Assembly: GCF_032854445.1 (NCBI RefSeq)
Contig: NC_088300.1
Coordinates: 17,949,191 to 18,013,190 of the forward strand
Origin: Liolophura sinensis
Taxonomy: Eukaryota; Mollusca; Polyplacophora; Chitonida; Chitonidae
Direction of reading: 5' to 3'
DNA length: 64,000 bases
Shown: positions 12,901 to 25,500 of the stretch, piece by piece
How positions within the stretch are numbered: position 1 is the first letter of the stretch
How the letters are laid out: each line of letters starts with the position of its first letter
Notes under the pieces: generated by a model
The model's input: only the letters and a program-made list of their open reading frames with translations
The model's database searches: none
What the model was told of the DNA's origin: nothing
Position numbers and translations under genes: made by a program

Positions 12901-15900
12901 GCCACTGAAAGCAAAAGGGTAACGTTTGACAAACACTGATGCAAATCAGTTAACATAAATGTACATGCTGGAAGGTATTGAAATATGTATTTGGTGCAAA
13001 ACAGTTTGATCTGAAAAGTCTAGTGGAATACATTTGTCTCCATTTTTTGGCAATCCATAAAAGTACAAGTCTGAGTACACTGACTGTTGGTTGAGAAATA
13101 TGCGGATACGCCATACTCAAGACAGCTCAACCTACAGTCAGAGACCAGCACATTTGGCTAAATAGTGTGCAACAGGTAGGGGCCTGAATAACCACTTCTC
13201 CTACTTAGCTGGTCATATCCACATCATAGCATATCCCCTTCCAATTGCCACACAACTTTTTATCTTATGTCCAATACAGTATCATGTCTCCAGGTCATGT
13301 GGTACAGTCATGTTTTTAAGATGGCCGGCATGTATTTCAAATGGGTGAATACAATTTTGGGTACGTGCCTATAAGCAGACTTTTTTTCTGTCTTTTTTTT
13401 TTTTTTTGTTTTTTAATTTTTTGGAATTGGGCTATATATAGTGCAATAATTTTGCACTATCTTAAATAAAGTTGACTACGAAAAAAAAAAGTCCAGGGGT
13501 TTGACTGTTGGTGACGATTCAACTTTTCATGTGACCTAGTCAAACGACAAGACTAATGGTGGTTGTGTTCAAATAACTGGCAACAGTATGGCCTGGAGGC
13601 ATTTTACGCGTGAAACTATACTTTCTTGGATTATCATTACAAAGTTTTGTGTGGCAATTGGAAGGGGATATGTTATGATGTGGATATGACTAGTCAGAGG
13701 TAGGTGAAGTTGTTATTCGCGCCCCACCCTGTTCAGGGGTAGAAAGAAGAAAGACCTAAACAGCCACTACCATTTTTTCTGATGTGCTTGGTAACTCAAT
13801 AAATTAGGTTTTAATCTGAAATTCTTAGATGGCCATGGGGTGCAACATGTTAAAGATACTGGAAACGGTATGTCAGGTCACTCATTCCCCACAATATATG
13901 GTCATAAGGTAAACAGGCTTCGGGTGGTGTAAGCAAAATCATTTCAGGTTAAAGAGATAACTTCCATCTAATTGATCAAACTGATAACATAGTGGAAATT
14001 TCGATTTTCTCAGTGTGAGCAATCATGCTTAATTTGAACTGCAACATCTTGGTTGTGAAACATCACAAAGACATAAAGTTATGTCTTATCGACGCATATA
14101 TATTTAACCTGCCTGGTGTTGTCTTTTCTTTTATGAGCCAAAGAATAGTACATACCACAACATCTAATAACAGTTCTCCTTTAGTGCCATGGAGAATTTT
14201 CACCAAATTCCCAACACTCTTCTCCCAGATGTACAGAGCGTGCTGTCTCGCAGAACCAGCCACAATAAATTCCCCATCTCCAGAGAAACAACATTTCTTC
14301 CACAAAGTCCTGAAATCAAAGGCTTGCTCATGTGAGATCTGATTTTCACATTTCAACAACTTTGTAAGGGTCCACATATACATTATATTGCTGATAATCA
14401 TAATATCTCCTTGTAGCAGCACTACCCTAATGCCGATGCTGACTCACTGAAGTATCATAACAAACTACACTCAACCTGGAACTCGAAAAACTCTTTCTGC
14501 CTGTATCAAGACAGTCCAAAGCTATGAACTCTTTTGTTCTGTCCTTTATTACATTGCAATTATCGGTGTATGTGTACTCATAAAACACCCAGATAGTACA
14601 CAAACACAGCAATGTCACATAAGAGAACGATGTGTTCTACTGAAATTTGGATCCTTTTGTGTACATTGTAGCTTGCCCTAGAGTGTCCCATTGCAAACAC
14701 ATCAAAACTGAACTCAGCATTGGTGAGGTTTATAGAAGGAGCAGCCCCAACAGAAAGCTACAGTCAGTCCAGCAGGAGCTGGATGTAAGCATTCAACTTC
14801 GCTGTCACTGAGACATGGTCTTTAGAACAATTTTGCTTGTGCTGGATTACTTTCTGACTGTACATGGGAAGATCTGGCAGCAACCTGCAGATGGTTGTAG
14901 GCTTCCCTGGCTTAACCCCACCATAATGCTGGCAGCCGTCATATAAGTTAAATTTTCAATTAAATGAAAAAAAAAATAAATAAATAAACCTGCTGATCAT
15001 CCACAGACTTAGAACACATTATTTTTACAGTAATACAAATACTTTACTATATCAATTTATCATTGAAAACCTACATATTGCTATAGGTCTAGTACCTACA
15101 TCCAAAATCATATGGTTTCTGTACAGATAACCTACTTGTTATCTAGATCCTGTAGATTCTATACAGATAACCTACTTGTTGACTAGATCCTGTAGATTCT
15201 ATACAGATAACCTACTTGCCGACTAGATCCTGTAGATTCTATACAGATAACCTACTTGCCGACTAGATCCTGTAGATTCTGTACAGATTACCTACTTGTT
15301 GACTAGATCCTTTAGATTCTGTACAGATAACCTACTTGTTGACTAGATCCTGTAGATTATGTACAGATAACCTACTTGTTGACTAGATCCTTTAGATTCT
15401 GTACAGATAACCTACTTGTTGACTAGATCCTGTAGATTCTATACAGATAACCTACTTGTTAACTAGATCCTGTAGATTCTGTACAGATAACCTACTTGTT
15501 GACTAGATCCTGTAGATTCTGTACAGATAACCTACTTGTTGACTAGATCCTGTAGATTCTGTACAGATAACCTACTTGTTAACTAGATTCTGTAGATTCT
15601 ATACAGATAACCCACTTGCTGACTAGATCCTGTAGATTCTGTACAGATAACCTACTTGTTGACTAGATCCTTTAGATTCTATACAGATAACCTACTTGTT
15701 AACTAGATCCTGTAGATTCTGTACAGATAACCTACTTGTTAACAAGATCCTGTAGTTTCTCTACACACAACATACATGTTTCTGTACAGATAATGGTAAC
15801 CTACTTGTTAACAAGATCCTGTAGTTTCTGTATAGGCTCTGGTTCTCCATCACGTCCACATGCTAACACCTCCCCACTCTCATACACACGGATAATTCTG

Positions 15901-18900
15901 TCAGCAGAGTTTACTAAAAAGCAACTGGAAAACAAATGGGAGTTACATAATTATTTGAAATAACTTCCACTCAGCACCTCTGGGTAGCAGCCCTCAAGAT
16001 GAAAGAACAATTAATAGTATACCAATTGTACAAACAACTTTTTTTTGTTTCCATACATGTAAGTATGACATTACGCAGTCATGGAAAATTATGGTCAGGA
16101 AAGTCTGAAAATACCTTACCCTACCTCCAAATTACATCAGCAATCACTGGCTCTCATAAAATCAGTTGCTTCTTGCTTTTCAAATTTTGAATAAGAAAGT
16201 ATGAAATCAGCCAATTAGAGGATAATTTCTATACCCGGACATACTAAAATGGATGTACACATTAACTTAACATAGGCAAAGGAACACTATTGGTAAACAA
16301 ACTTACTTGCCTCTCCTAGCAAATTCTATAGATTTTATGGACGTGGCATTTAGCGTGCCTGTTGTAACACGGAATGATGCCACCAGCTCCATTGATGTCT
16401 CCTTGAAAACCAACACCTGCAACATAGAACAAATTCTCTTTCTAACTGTGGCGTGAATGCCGAAGGGTTTCTCAAAAGTGTCTTTAATTTAATGACCGAG
16501 TAGGGCATTTATTTTTTTTTTTTTTGGGCTGTGTCAGTTTCTCAGAGCTCGTCTTAAATCTCTCTGACAGGCATAACTTCTAAGACATGTCAAGAACGTA
16601 GTTTTGGAAGAAAATTGGAACTACTCAATGGAAAGTGGTAAAAAATGTAGATACAGCAAAAACAACACAAGCATGGAAGAAAGGTGGATAAGCGTGTGAA
16701 TACTTCCCTGTTCCATATTTTGTAGCAGGTTACTGAAAAGTGGAAAATTTTTTACCCGTGGCTTATCACGGCGTCTATGGGTCAAAATTGCTATCATATT
16801 TGCAGTTTTTTTCATGGTCATGACTGGACTTTAGCCAAAGTACAGTCAAAAGTTGCAATCTGTCAATGGCATAGATTTGTTCAAACACTCACGCTACAGT
16901 AAATGAAATAGTATAGATGCACCAAAGCTAAAATGAATATCTGAAAACATTAAAATATGTTTCTTGCCAACATTGGAAATCATCTGTTAGTTATGCACAT
17001 ATCCACAAGTATTACTTACATGCCAAATTGTTCTTTATATTAAAACAAACTTGTTACTATTACAATTATTAAATATTAATATTACAATTTTTTGCCTCTT
17101 ACATTCAAACTTGCAAATTTACATTTTACGCACTTACTTCAGTTGTTGCCTGACAATCCCTGCGGAATATAATTAGTATATTAGGCGCAATAAAGCCGAA
17201 CAATCACATTTTCCAGATACAGCTTTGAGATCCCGACTTGTATACAGCAAAAAAATGTTGTATATTTCTATTTAACAAGTATAATTTGGTTACCCGTCCT
17301 TTGGCATTTCCTGTATATATGTAATCTCCTCTTCTATCAAATGATGCCACTATATTCAGGTCAGACTGTAAGCAGAGGAACACAGAAAAATGACAATTTT
17401 TCCTCTCAAATTTACACAATAACGCTTCCTCTTAACAAGTAACAAACTATCAAAGCTCTGCAAAACACTTCTGTAAAATTAAGATTGCATAGCAGAAAGA
17501 TTTTAAAAAAGGCATTCAGAGAATAACGAGAGCTCACCTGATTGAACAGTTCATAAAACTGCACAATGTTCAAATCATGTGAGACTTTCAAATATTGACC
17601 TCTAAACTACAATAAAGTAGAATGTTTGACACTGTCATACACAGATATTATTCTGTAATAAGATAGTGCTAAGATCTTCCCATTAAATCAAAAAGAAGGG
17701 CCAATATTATTATACTATTACAGCTATAACTTTTTATCGTATGCATATGGACAGCAAAGCAGTGACTTAGTATGTTATGGAGTTGTATATCATCGTGGTG
17801 GTAAGAGACACTATGGGGAGTTCGTGCAAAAATTTATATCAGAGGTTTTTGATATGCAAATCATGAAGTGCATTGTTAATCCATGTATTATGGGAGGCAA
17901 ATACTACCCTGTGAATGCCTGAGGATACGTTGAGCTATGAGGTAAAAAAACTTCCTTGGTCTTTGATATGTAAATCTCTAACAACTGGCTATCTGTGTAC
18001 TTTGGGTGGCCACTGCAACCCCAAAATTGATCAAAGATTTTAATCAAACTGTACCCCACTCTCCTTACTTCATTCAGGTGAGCTAAAAATTACTGTAAAA
18101 ACGCTGTGACAACATTCTCAAGAAGCTATGTCAATGGTTATATATTAACTAGTTTCCAAAGAGTGACAAGTATAAACTTTAAACACAATATCAAAAATAT
18201 AACCAAATTGTCTCATGCATGCCACTGATGTTAGTGTTACATCCTACCTCATCATCAAGGGGAATAACTTTGTGTGTACTATTGAGGTTCATCAGCACAG
18301 CTGCATGTTTCATTGGACACACCAAAAACTTCGCACTGAAAACATAAAAAATGTGCCTCATTACTTGACATTTCATAAACTGAATGATAATCTACACATA
18401 TATCTAATAAGAAGAGACACTGGAAGAATGTAACTGCAAAACATATACGTACATTCTAATTTACAGGCTTCAAAAAACCTGAGTTTAGGTGTCAAAACAT
18501 GTAGTACACATAATCTGCATAAAACTACCAAGAGTAATCTGTGATATAATACTTTACAAATCACAAACTCACAATGCGACTAAAATGCAATATTTACAAC
18601 AAATAAACTTTCAAATTCACAACAGAATCTGAGTTTTACAATGACAGTCCTCTACATAATACTATGTTCCTGTGACTTATAAACAATCTTAATCATTCAC
18701 ACTGTAGCTCCATTGTATTGAAAAGATGGACGTACCTGTCACGTGGGTTGAACTGGACTTTGAGGATGGGGGAGGGAAATCTGAATGTACGATCACAGTC
18801 CCCTGACACCACGTCCCACACTGATACAGTGTTATCTGTAGCCGCACTTAGCAATTTATGTCCATTTCTGTTCCAGCTAAGGAAAACAATAAATAACAAT

Positions 18901-21900
18901 AAATACCTCTGAAATCTATCTGGGTAAAATTTCAGGAATGAGCGTTTTTTACAAACACTACTTCTCCTCTACTTTTCAGAGTCAGAAAGATTAGAAAGAA
19001 TAATTATTCACACTAATGTCTGTAGCTAAGTTGAATGATTTCAATAAAATTTGAAAATGAGCTGTTTTCTGTAATAACACTGAGCCTATTAAAGGAATAA
19101 ATGAGTATCTCTTCACCTGATATATACAGTGTGTAGTAAATGTCTCACAAGGTTTGCAAACATCAGTTACACTAGTCATACTGCCAGCAATGTAACACAG
19201 TTGCTGAAGGGACAGACATAAAGAGATAAGCCATACAAGTGCATTCGTTCACATAACAACCTACCTGAGAGAGCAGACAGGGTGAACATGTGCACCAATC
19301 ACCTTGGTAATGCCACGTGTCAGGAAATCCCACAAGACAATCCTTCCATCATTACAACCCACAGCCAGAAGTGTCCCTTGTCGGTTAAAGGAGCATGTTA
19401 CTGCGATGCTCACACAGTCCAGGGCTCCATCAAAATCCTAAGTCCAAAGTTAAAAAACAACATCAATAACCTTCTCTAACCTCCATTCAAAAACAAAAAG
19501 TAAATAAATCTGCAATTACAAAAACCAGCAATTTAGTACTGCTTCTTTATCACTTAAATATACTGAGTCCAGCCACTGCTAGGTAAAGGACTTTGGGTAT
19601 GTCTGACAAATTATATCTAATTATCTGCTTCCCATACTATATCACCACATATTTTTGAAGCAAACTGTCTTCGGCAAGTTCTATATATTAGAATCAAATG
19701 CTTCACATTGCACTGCTTTAGGGCAGGACATAACATTCCAGTAATATATGGCATGGGGAGACTAGGTAACAAATGTTTCCAAAACCCATTTCAATGTCTC
19801 ATCAAAAACAAAGTTCTTAGGGTTAAGGAGACAACCACGAATGGTAGGAACAAGTTATGATGGTAGTTTTGAAACAAGGTTTAATGGTCAAAGAAAATGA
19901 AAAAATTGGCCATTGAAGGAAGATTTTTTCTGTAGCTGTTATCCTCACCTCAGGGAAATTCTGTCCAAAGGATTCTGAAACATTAAAGTAAGAAAAAAAG
20001 TTAGCTGTTTTTGTAAGCAGTTAGATATGTTTGATGTGATCTTAACCAGAACCAACAGTGGTATAATAACAGTGCGATCCCCTCGGCTAGGTACTGCTGA
20101 CTGAGAAGATGTCAGGTAAGAAACACTACGGAGGCTGTAAGTGCAGATGGACAAATACAATGTCTAATTTTTCAGGCTAGCTGCATTGCTAACTCGCTGT
20201 CGTCTTTTCCGTGGTGATCTGAAAGTTTTTGCTATTGCTGCTGTGCTCAACTATATTGTGCATGATGTAACTTTCAGAAATATTGCAAGAATGATGCATT
20301 GTGGCTAGACATTTAAATGCCTATGGCAAGAATAACAACAAATCAAGAGACCTGGTGAGACATTTGGATTGCTGACCTACTCAAGCGACAAGTTATGTAA
20401 GATCTATACACCAGGCTGGGCAGCTAGCTACAGCAGGTATGTTAAGCAATGTCTACATATTGGATTTATCAAGAGTAACCATCCAGGGAGGAAATTGATG
20501 ACCTTGGTTGATGGGCTCATGGTGAGTCTCAGGGCAAGCATCTATAACGGGCCAAGTTAACTTTAGCAAGTTGTTATAGGGCCTATTAGAGTTACGAGTT
20601 CTCAGGAGTTCTGCGTGGGGGGTGCTCACGCATATACCGGAAGCTGGGGTTAGAACCCCGGTGGTACACGGCCTTCATGCAACCACAACTTCGGGCATAC
20701 ATGCGAGCGCCCCCACGCGAGAGTCCTGTGAACTCGTATCTCTCATAGGCCCTACATACCCACAGTATATAGTGTGATCATATTACAACGCTGAGTAGTT
20801 CAATTAAATTTCAACAATTTCTGAAATTTACTTGCCTTAGCTTTTGATCACTAAGTTGAAAAATCCAGTCAGTCCATTACACAAAGTACTTTGCCTCGTT
20901 TGCAGAATGAATTAACCTTTATTGAATCTGGGATATAGTTAGTTGCAGAATGTAACTCTTGGTATCGACCTATACAAAGTGTTTGGAGAGTTAAGGGGAA
21001 TAACTGCTTCTACTGTGTCAGACTGACGGTAAACCACATTCACCGCAACTTCACACCCATTAAATCTTCCCTAGCATAAATTTATGTCAACCAAGTGTTT
21101 CCCATAATCAACTAACCTGTTCTGAGTCTTGCCGAACCAAAAACGATCCACGACAAATTCAAAATATATATGTTTTCAGACACTACACCCATTTTGATCA
21201 CTTGTGCAAATGAATGAGACTGAAGTGCCATCTAATGACATGGGAAGTGAACCAGCCAAATGGACGACTAGACTTGCCTAGTCTTACTATAACAATTGCA
21301 TTAGGTATTACCTCCCCTGAACGACCTTACTTTTTTCTAGGCTCAATCACATGACTTGTATGTATGACTATCAGAACGAAATATAGGCCACAGTGTGTGT
21401 AGTGCCTGAAAATGTATTTATTTTGTGAATTTTTGCGGTGGTCATGGATCCTTTTTGTTTCAGTGAGACTCAGAACAGATTAGTTCATTATGGAGACCAC
21501 TTAGCTGACATCGATTTTTGCTAGGGAAGATTTAATGTGCATGTGAAGATGCGGTAAGTGTTGCTTACCGACATCAGAAGCAGTTGTTGTGTGGGTCAAT
21601 ACCAAGAATTACATCCGCAACTAGGGAAATAGTTTGGTATACTAATTACTATATACCAGATTGAACTAAACACTGAGGGCACAACTCGCAATGCATGGCA
21701 GAAGTTCTACGAAAAATCAGGCTGTTCTTAGGCCTAATTACACACATTGCCACAATCAAAGTACCGAGTGCCAAAAGCATTTGGTCACTCACAGTCAGGA
21801 GTGTATCTAAATTTACATTTGTCAGGTTGCTTCTGCTCAACATGGTGCAACAACAACAACAACAGCAGCAACAACAATGAGAATCAAGGACGAGCTTTGG

Positions 21901-22013
21901 AAGAGCTACAATGTTTTGACACCTTTGTAGACACAGTGACAGCACTCCAAACATTCAATAATGGAAAAACTTAACGATTAATTGGTAGGCATACCTAACA
22001 ACTCCAAATTCAT
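9959..22013 (-). CDS. RBBP5: Retinoblastoma-binding protein 5, complete (15 coding exons, 510 aa)
   Basis: RBBP5 is a nuclear WD40 protein of the WRAD core (WDR5, RBBP5, ASH2L, DPY30) that activates MLL/SET1 H3K4 methyltransferases. Minus-strand exons: 21995-22013, 19949-19974, 19265-19437, 18736-18876, 18248-18335, 17294-17365, 16307-16416, 15805-15924, 14156-14309, 12833-12904, 11873-11990, 11494-11560, 11214-11313, 10271-10391, 9959-10110. All have GT-AG sites and fitting phases; the sum is 1533 nt, against 538 residues in human. The start [15 protein letters not shown] crosses the first junction. WD40 blades cover about residues 20-325, for example [17 protein letters not shown] and [16 protein letters not shown]. 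The acidic stretch [14 protein letters not shown] (activation and ASH2L-binding segment) follows, then EVDVTSVEP at about 372-380, the WDR5-binding motif. The tail is basic. The shorter C-terminus is the main difference from vertebrates. Confidence 0.97.
11655..11735 (-). mobile_element. SINE fragment in RBBP5 intron
   Basis: 'tttatttatttcattatgatgtttaacgctgtac', then 'ttttttcactcatacgatgg', is the inverted 3' end of the same SINE family. Confidence 0.5.
13175..13740. mobile_element. Non-autonomous DNA element with long terminal inverted repeats, RBBP5 intron
   Basis: The left arm at about 13180-13262 (containing 'gtcatatccacatcatagca' and 'tatccccttccaattgccac') matches, inverted, the right arm at about 13645-13735 ('gtggcaattggaaggggata', 'tgatgtggatatgac'). 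The arms are about 85-90 bp with few differences. The interior is AT-rich, with a poly-T run and no coding capacity. It lies between RBBP5 exons 10 and 9. Confidence 0.75.
14850..14992 (+). mobile_element. SINE, 3' part, in RBBP5 intron
   Basis: 'gtacatgggaagatctggca', 'gcaacctgcag' and 'ccaccataatgctggcagcc' are followed by an A-rich (aaata)n tail. The body matches 8515-8695. Confidence 0.6.
15131..15799. repeat. Minisatellite, 40-bp unit x about 16, next to RBBP5 exon 8 donor
   Basis: Units starting 'cctacttgtt(g/a)actagatcc' fall every 40 bp from 15131 to 15731, sixteen in register, with a degenerate remnant at 15771-15799. The true 3' end of RBBP5 exon 8 plus its donor begins at 15800 with 'cctacttgttaacaagatcc', the same sequence. 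On the transcribed strand each unit carries 'caacaagtagg', nearly identical to the real donor 'aacaa|gtagg'. The array therefore consists of copies of the exon's 3' edge and 5' splice site. Confidence 0.92.
20577..20754. mobile_element. Foldback palindrome element, about 178 bp, in RBBP5 intron 2 (largest-intron side)
   Basis: It begins 'tagggcctattagagttacg' and ends with the near-complement 'cgtatctctcataggcccta'. The arms pair over about 80 bp, including 'cgtgggggg' with 'gcccccacgcg', leaving a very short loop around 'gttagaaccccggtgg'. It has no reading frame, and is probably a MITE. Confidence 0.75.
20996..21592. mobile_element. Foldback DNA element with arms of about 170 bp, RBBP5 intron 1
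   Basis: The left arm at about 20999-21175 and right arm at about 21415-21590 are inverted copies. For example 'attaaatcttccctagca' on the left pairs with 'tgctagggaagatttaat' on the right, and 'ctgttctgagtct' pairs with 'agactcagaacag'. No transposase frame lies between them. Confidence 0.75.
21848..21877. repeat. (CAA)n/(CAG)n microsatellite
   Basis: A short CAA/CAG trinucleotide run in RBBP5 intron 1. It accounts for the poly-Gln, poly-Asn and poly-Cys open frames seen across it. Confidence 0.9.
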
Positions 22014-22547
22014 CCTCTATAGCAGCATAAGTACGTTGTTAAAGCAGACGAGTTCAATAATATTCCTTGATGTAAACCAAGCCAGGGAGAAACGATTAAT
22101 TTTGCTTATAAGACCAAATAATTCTGTTTTCTAGTTAAAAATCGAAAGTCATGAAAATGTAGCATCCTTAAAAGAAAGCACCAAAAAGATAAGGAGATAA
22201 TTTGGAACCTGTTATTTAACCATTATGTGTGTTATTTCAATCGATCGTTTATATACACAGAGTGCTCCCGTTGTAAATTATTTGCCGCTCTTCTGTGTAC
22301 GAGTCAAGCCTTCATGCTAAAGGTACGAGTTGTGAATTGGATGAAGTGTCAAATTACGATCTGTAGCATGTGCGTGTGTGGCTTTCCTTAGCCGACGTCT
22401 TTCCCATCAATCACAGTCTCTGTGGGCAGAGGAAGAGGGAGAGAGAGAGGGAGTTAGAACACCACGAGGAGTGGTACGTAAAACTTTCTCTCCAGTTAGT
22501 TAGGTTAATGTCGCAAGGCTCCAGCCGAGAGCGTGACCAAATCTGCA
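22014..22547. promoter_or_regulatory. Head-to-head gap between RBBP5 and the fibrillin-like gene; probable shared promoter
   Basis: The RBBP5 ATG (minus, 22013) and the matrix-gene ATG (plus, 22548) are only 534 bp apart and point away from each other, so both 5' UTRs and the core promoters should fall here. There is an AT-rich 'tttatataca' at about 22248 and a GA-rich run at about 22430-22456. No classical element is clear enough to name. Additional 5' UTR introns would weaken the shared-promoter reading. Confidence 0.5.
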
Positions 22548-25500
22548 ATGTGTCGTCTGCTAAATCTATTTTGTCAACATCATGTATTGTTGTCTGTGAA
22601 AGTTTTGGTTTTCATCAGTTTATTTTTCTTGGGAGTACTTGGCTCGGAGACAGAAAGACAAAGAAGGTAACACCAGTCTGACATATTTATATTGTTTTTA
22701 TTGTTAAAGAGATGATCAGTTTGCTGAAAAAAAAATTTATAACTAGGCGTACGTAAATGTGTCTCGGTTGATCATGTAGATCTACTCTTTCACTTTTGTA
22801 GAATAATAAAAATAGAGGATATAGTTATTAGACTATTTGGCAGTGAATGATGAATGCTATAAATGTTTTTTCAAATAAGATATGGGCAACTGTAGCAGTG
22901 GATTGTATGCTTTTCACACTGACCTTGCTGTCCATTCTTGTATTTATCTACTTCACTGTATAATATTATTTTTATATATAGACCTATCAATTTATTATTA
23001 TTTTTTTTTTTTTTTGATTGGGGTATTATGCAGTGCTCAAGAATTGTGTTACTATAAATGAAAAGTTTTGTTTTAATAACATGATTTACATGTTATTGCA
23101 CATACCAGTAACCACATATGATGGAAAAAGCATGCAAGACACCATCAGCCAGTGTGGCAACAAAAAGGCAACAAATTTAAAAGAATTATTAATATCATAT
23201 TTAAAGAACTACTATAATATATATGATCAAGATGTTTCAAGGTATGACACATTCATGAAATTTAGCACCTACACTGTACCTTTTTTCTTGTTATGCTTAA
23301 CCAGTCATGGACAGGACTTCACTGTAGTACCTATGATCTATGAAAGTTACGTTTTCTATAGTACCACTTGTTGATTTTGATACTTTTTTTCCCCAAAATG
23401 ACAGTATGTGCTTATTAATAGGTTAGCCCAGAATTGACTCAGACAACACAGTACTGTATCATGGCTTCACTTTGACCAAATGTTATGTTTCCCATTCAAT
23501 CATGGCCCAGCCTCTACATGTACATATTATAAAGAGAACATTGCACCATGAAGTTTGAATATCACAGATCATGAGATGTTTGTTATGAACGATGAAAAGG
23601 AAACTCCACTCTACTCCACTTTTCAGTCGTCATTTGTCTCTGTCAGGAACAATATTGTTGCATGGTACCCGTGGTTAAACTTTTAATGCTGTGCAACATT
23701 TTTTTTTTTTCAGTTGAATTTATAAATAGATAGGTTATTTAGATAATGGGTTGTGTTTTGTTGACAGGAGAATTTACAACAAAATATGCTCTCTAAAGAT
23801 AGCTAGTTCAATAAAAATCAACATTAAAACCAAAGTTTTTCTACATTTCATTGTTATAAGATGCTGTGACATGGTCAGTCACAACACAGATGCCGTCCGT
23901 CACTGTATTAGGTCCTGGTGATAGACCGATATGTATCCCCTTGCAGGCAACCCAATGTGTGCAGCGATGACCCTGATAATCCATGTTGTCCGGGTTGGAA
24001 GATATCTGAAACGTCAGGACTTTGTTTAACAGGTAAGTTACCTGAACCATTTTATTAGTCTGCAGATCTATACATGTTGCTCTTTAGGTCTTAAATAAAT
24101 GAAATAAATTTTGCTAACCCATATGCATGCATACAGCATTGGTACATCTAGGCCATTGATCTTGCGAAGCATAATGAACTGGTACATAAATGTTCTATTA
24201 TCAGACCAGTTTGATATAAAGATCTGGCATTTGGCTCAGTGGTAGGGCATGAGACTTCAAACCAATGGGCAAAAGGCTCAATTTAATCCCCATCCTGGAC
24301 AGAATTTCTAGGTTACCCTGCCCCTATTGTTTGTAATGAATGTAAGCAAACCACAGCACATACATCTTGCATTCATGGAGTACTTACTTACAACATATTT
24401 TGTGTGCAAGCCTGTATGTTAAGCGTGGGAAAGGTCATGAGTAATTTGCCAAAGATTGCTGGTTTACTCTGAGAACCTTGGTTTCCTCCACCCGTAAACT
24501 TGATAACTATTATAGAAAGGAAAAATGCCCGAGTTTTGATCAGTAAATAAATGCATATGCTTATTATCACATGTACATGTATGGCTATCCCACAGATAAA
24601 GTATTCACTTGCATTTGGTATATTGAAATTAATGAGTAAAACTTACATGTGTAAACCAATAAACTGAAGAAAATGCTCATGTCAACTGCCAGTGATCATT
24701 TTTCAAACGCTAAGCAGAATTGAATTGTGACTAGAAAAGTGCATTTGCTTTAGAGGGGTTTTATGCAAGTATTTTATGCAATCTTTATAAAACAGTCAAT
24801 AAATTACTATAAAATATGTTTTAAGTTATATGTACATAATGAAAGAAGAACTAATGTGTAAAGATATCATGCAAGAGGCAACATTCTGTTCTTTTATCTT
24901 GGAATTCATGGACTAAATCTTGACATGAAATTGTGGAGGAAGGTTTTTGTATTTATTTATTTATTTGATTGATGTTTTACGCAATACTCCAGAATAGTTG
25001 ACTTGTATGAGGGCAGTCAACATTATGATGGGGTGAAACCGAGCAGAGCCAGGGGTAAACTCATGACCATCTGCAGGTACCTGGAAGACCTTCCCTGGTA
25101 TGCCCAGAGAGAAAGCCAACATGAGCTGGACTTGAACTCAAAGGGACAGCATTCGTGCCCCCACATGTTAACCACCTCAGCCGCAGAGCCCCCCACCCCA
25201 CCCCATCCCCCGATAAAACGGATTGAACAATGACAGGAAAAGCAGTTATAAAAATGTGACTCTCAATATTCATGGAAGTATATGTATGTGTCAACCTACA
25301 TTGTTAGCAGCTCAGCCAAAGGTCATCTCAGGCGTCGCAAACAGTAACACGAACATTGTCTTATATGACAGAAGTGTCTGTTGAGGTCAGCCAGCATCAC
25401 CGCTGCCATATATCTTCATGATGGTTGAGTTTCAAGGGGTTAATCTATTATGTAAAAAAACAGTCAACTGCAAGTCATAGCATTAAAGGTTCTAGTTGCT

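Noticed and set aside
23018-23374. 118-codon plus open frame in matrix-gene intron 1
   Set aside because: AT-rich, no splice context joining it to the signal-peptide exon, no recognisable motif. Exon 1 joins exon 2 in phase without it.
24232-24300. tRNA-like sequence
   Set aside because: Only an A box is good, the B box and cloverleaf are broken, and a SINE body and tail follow.
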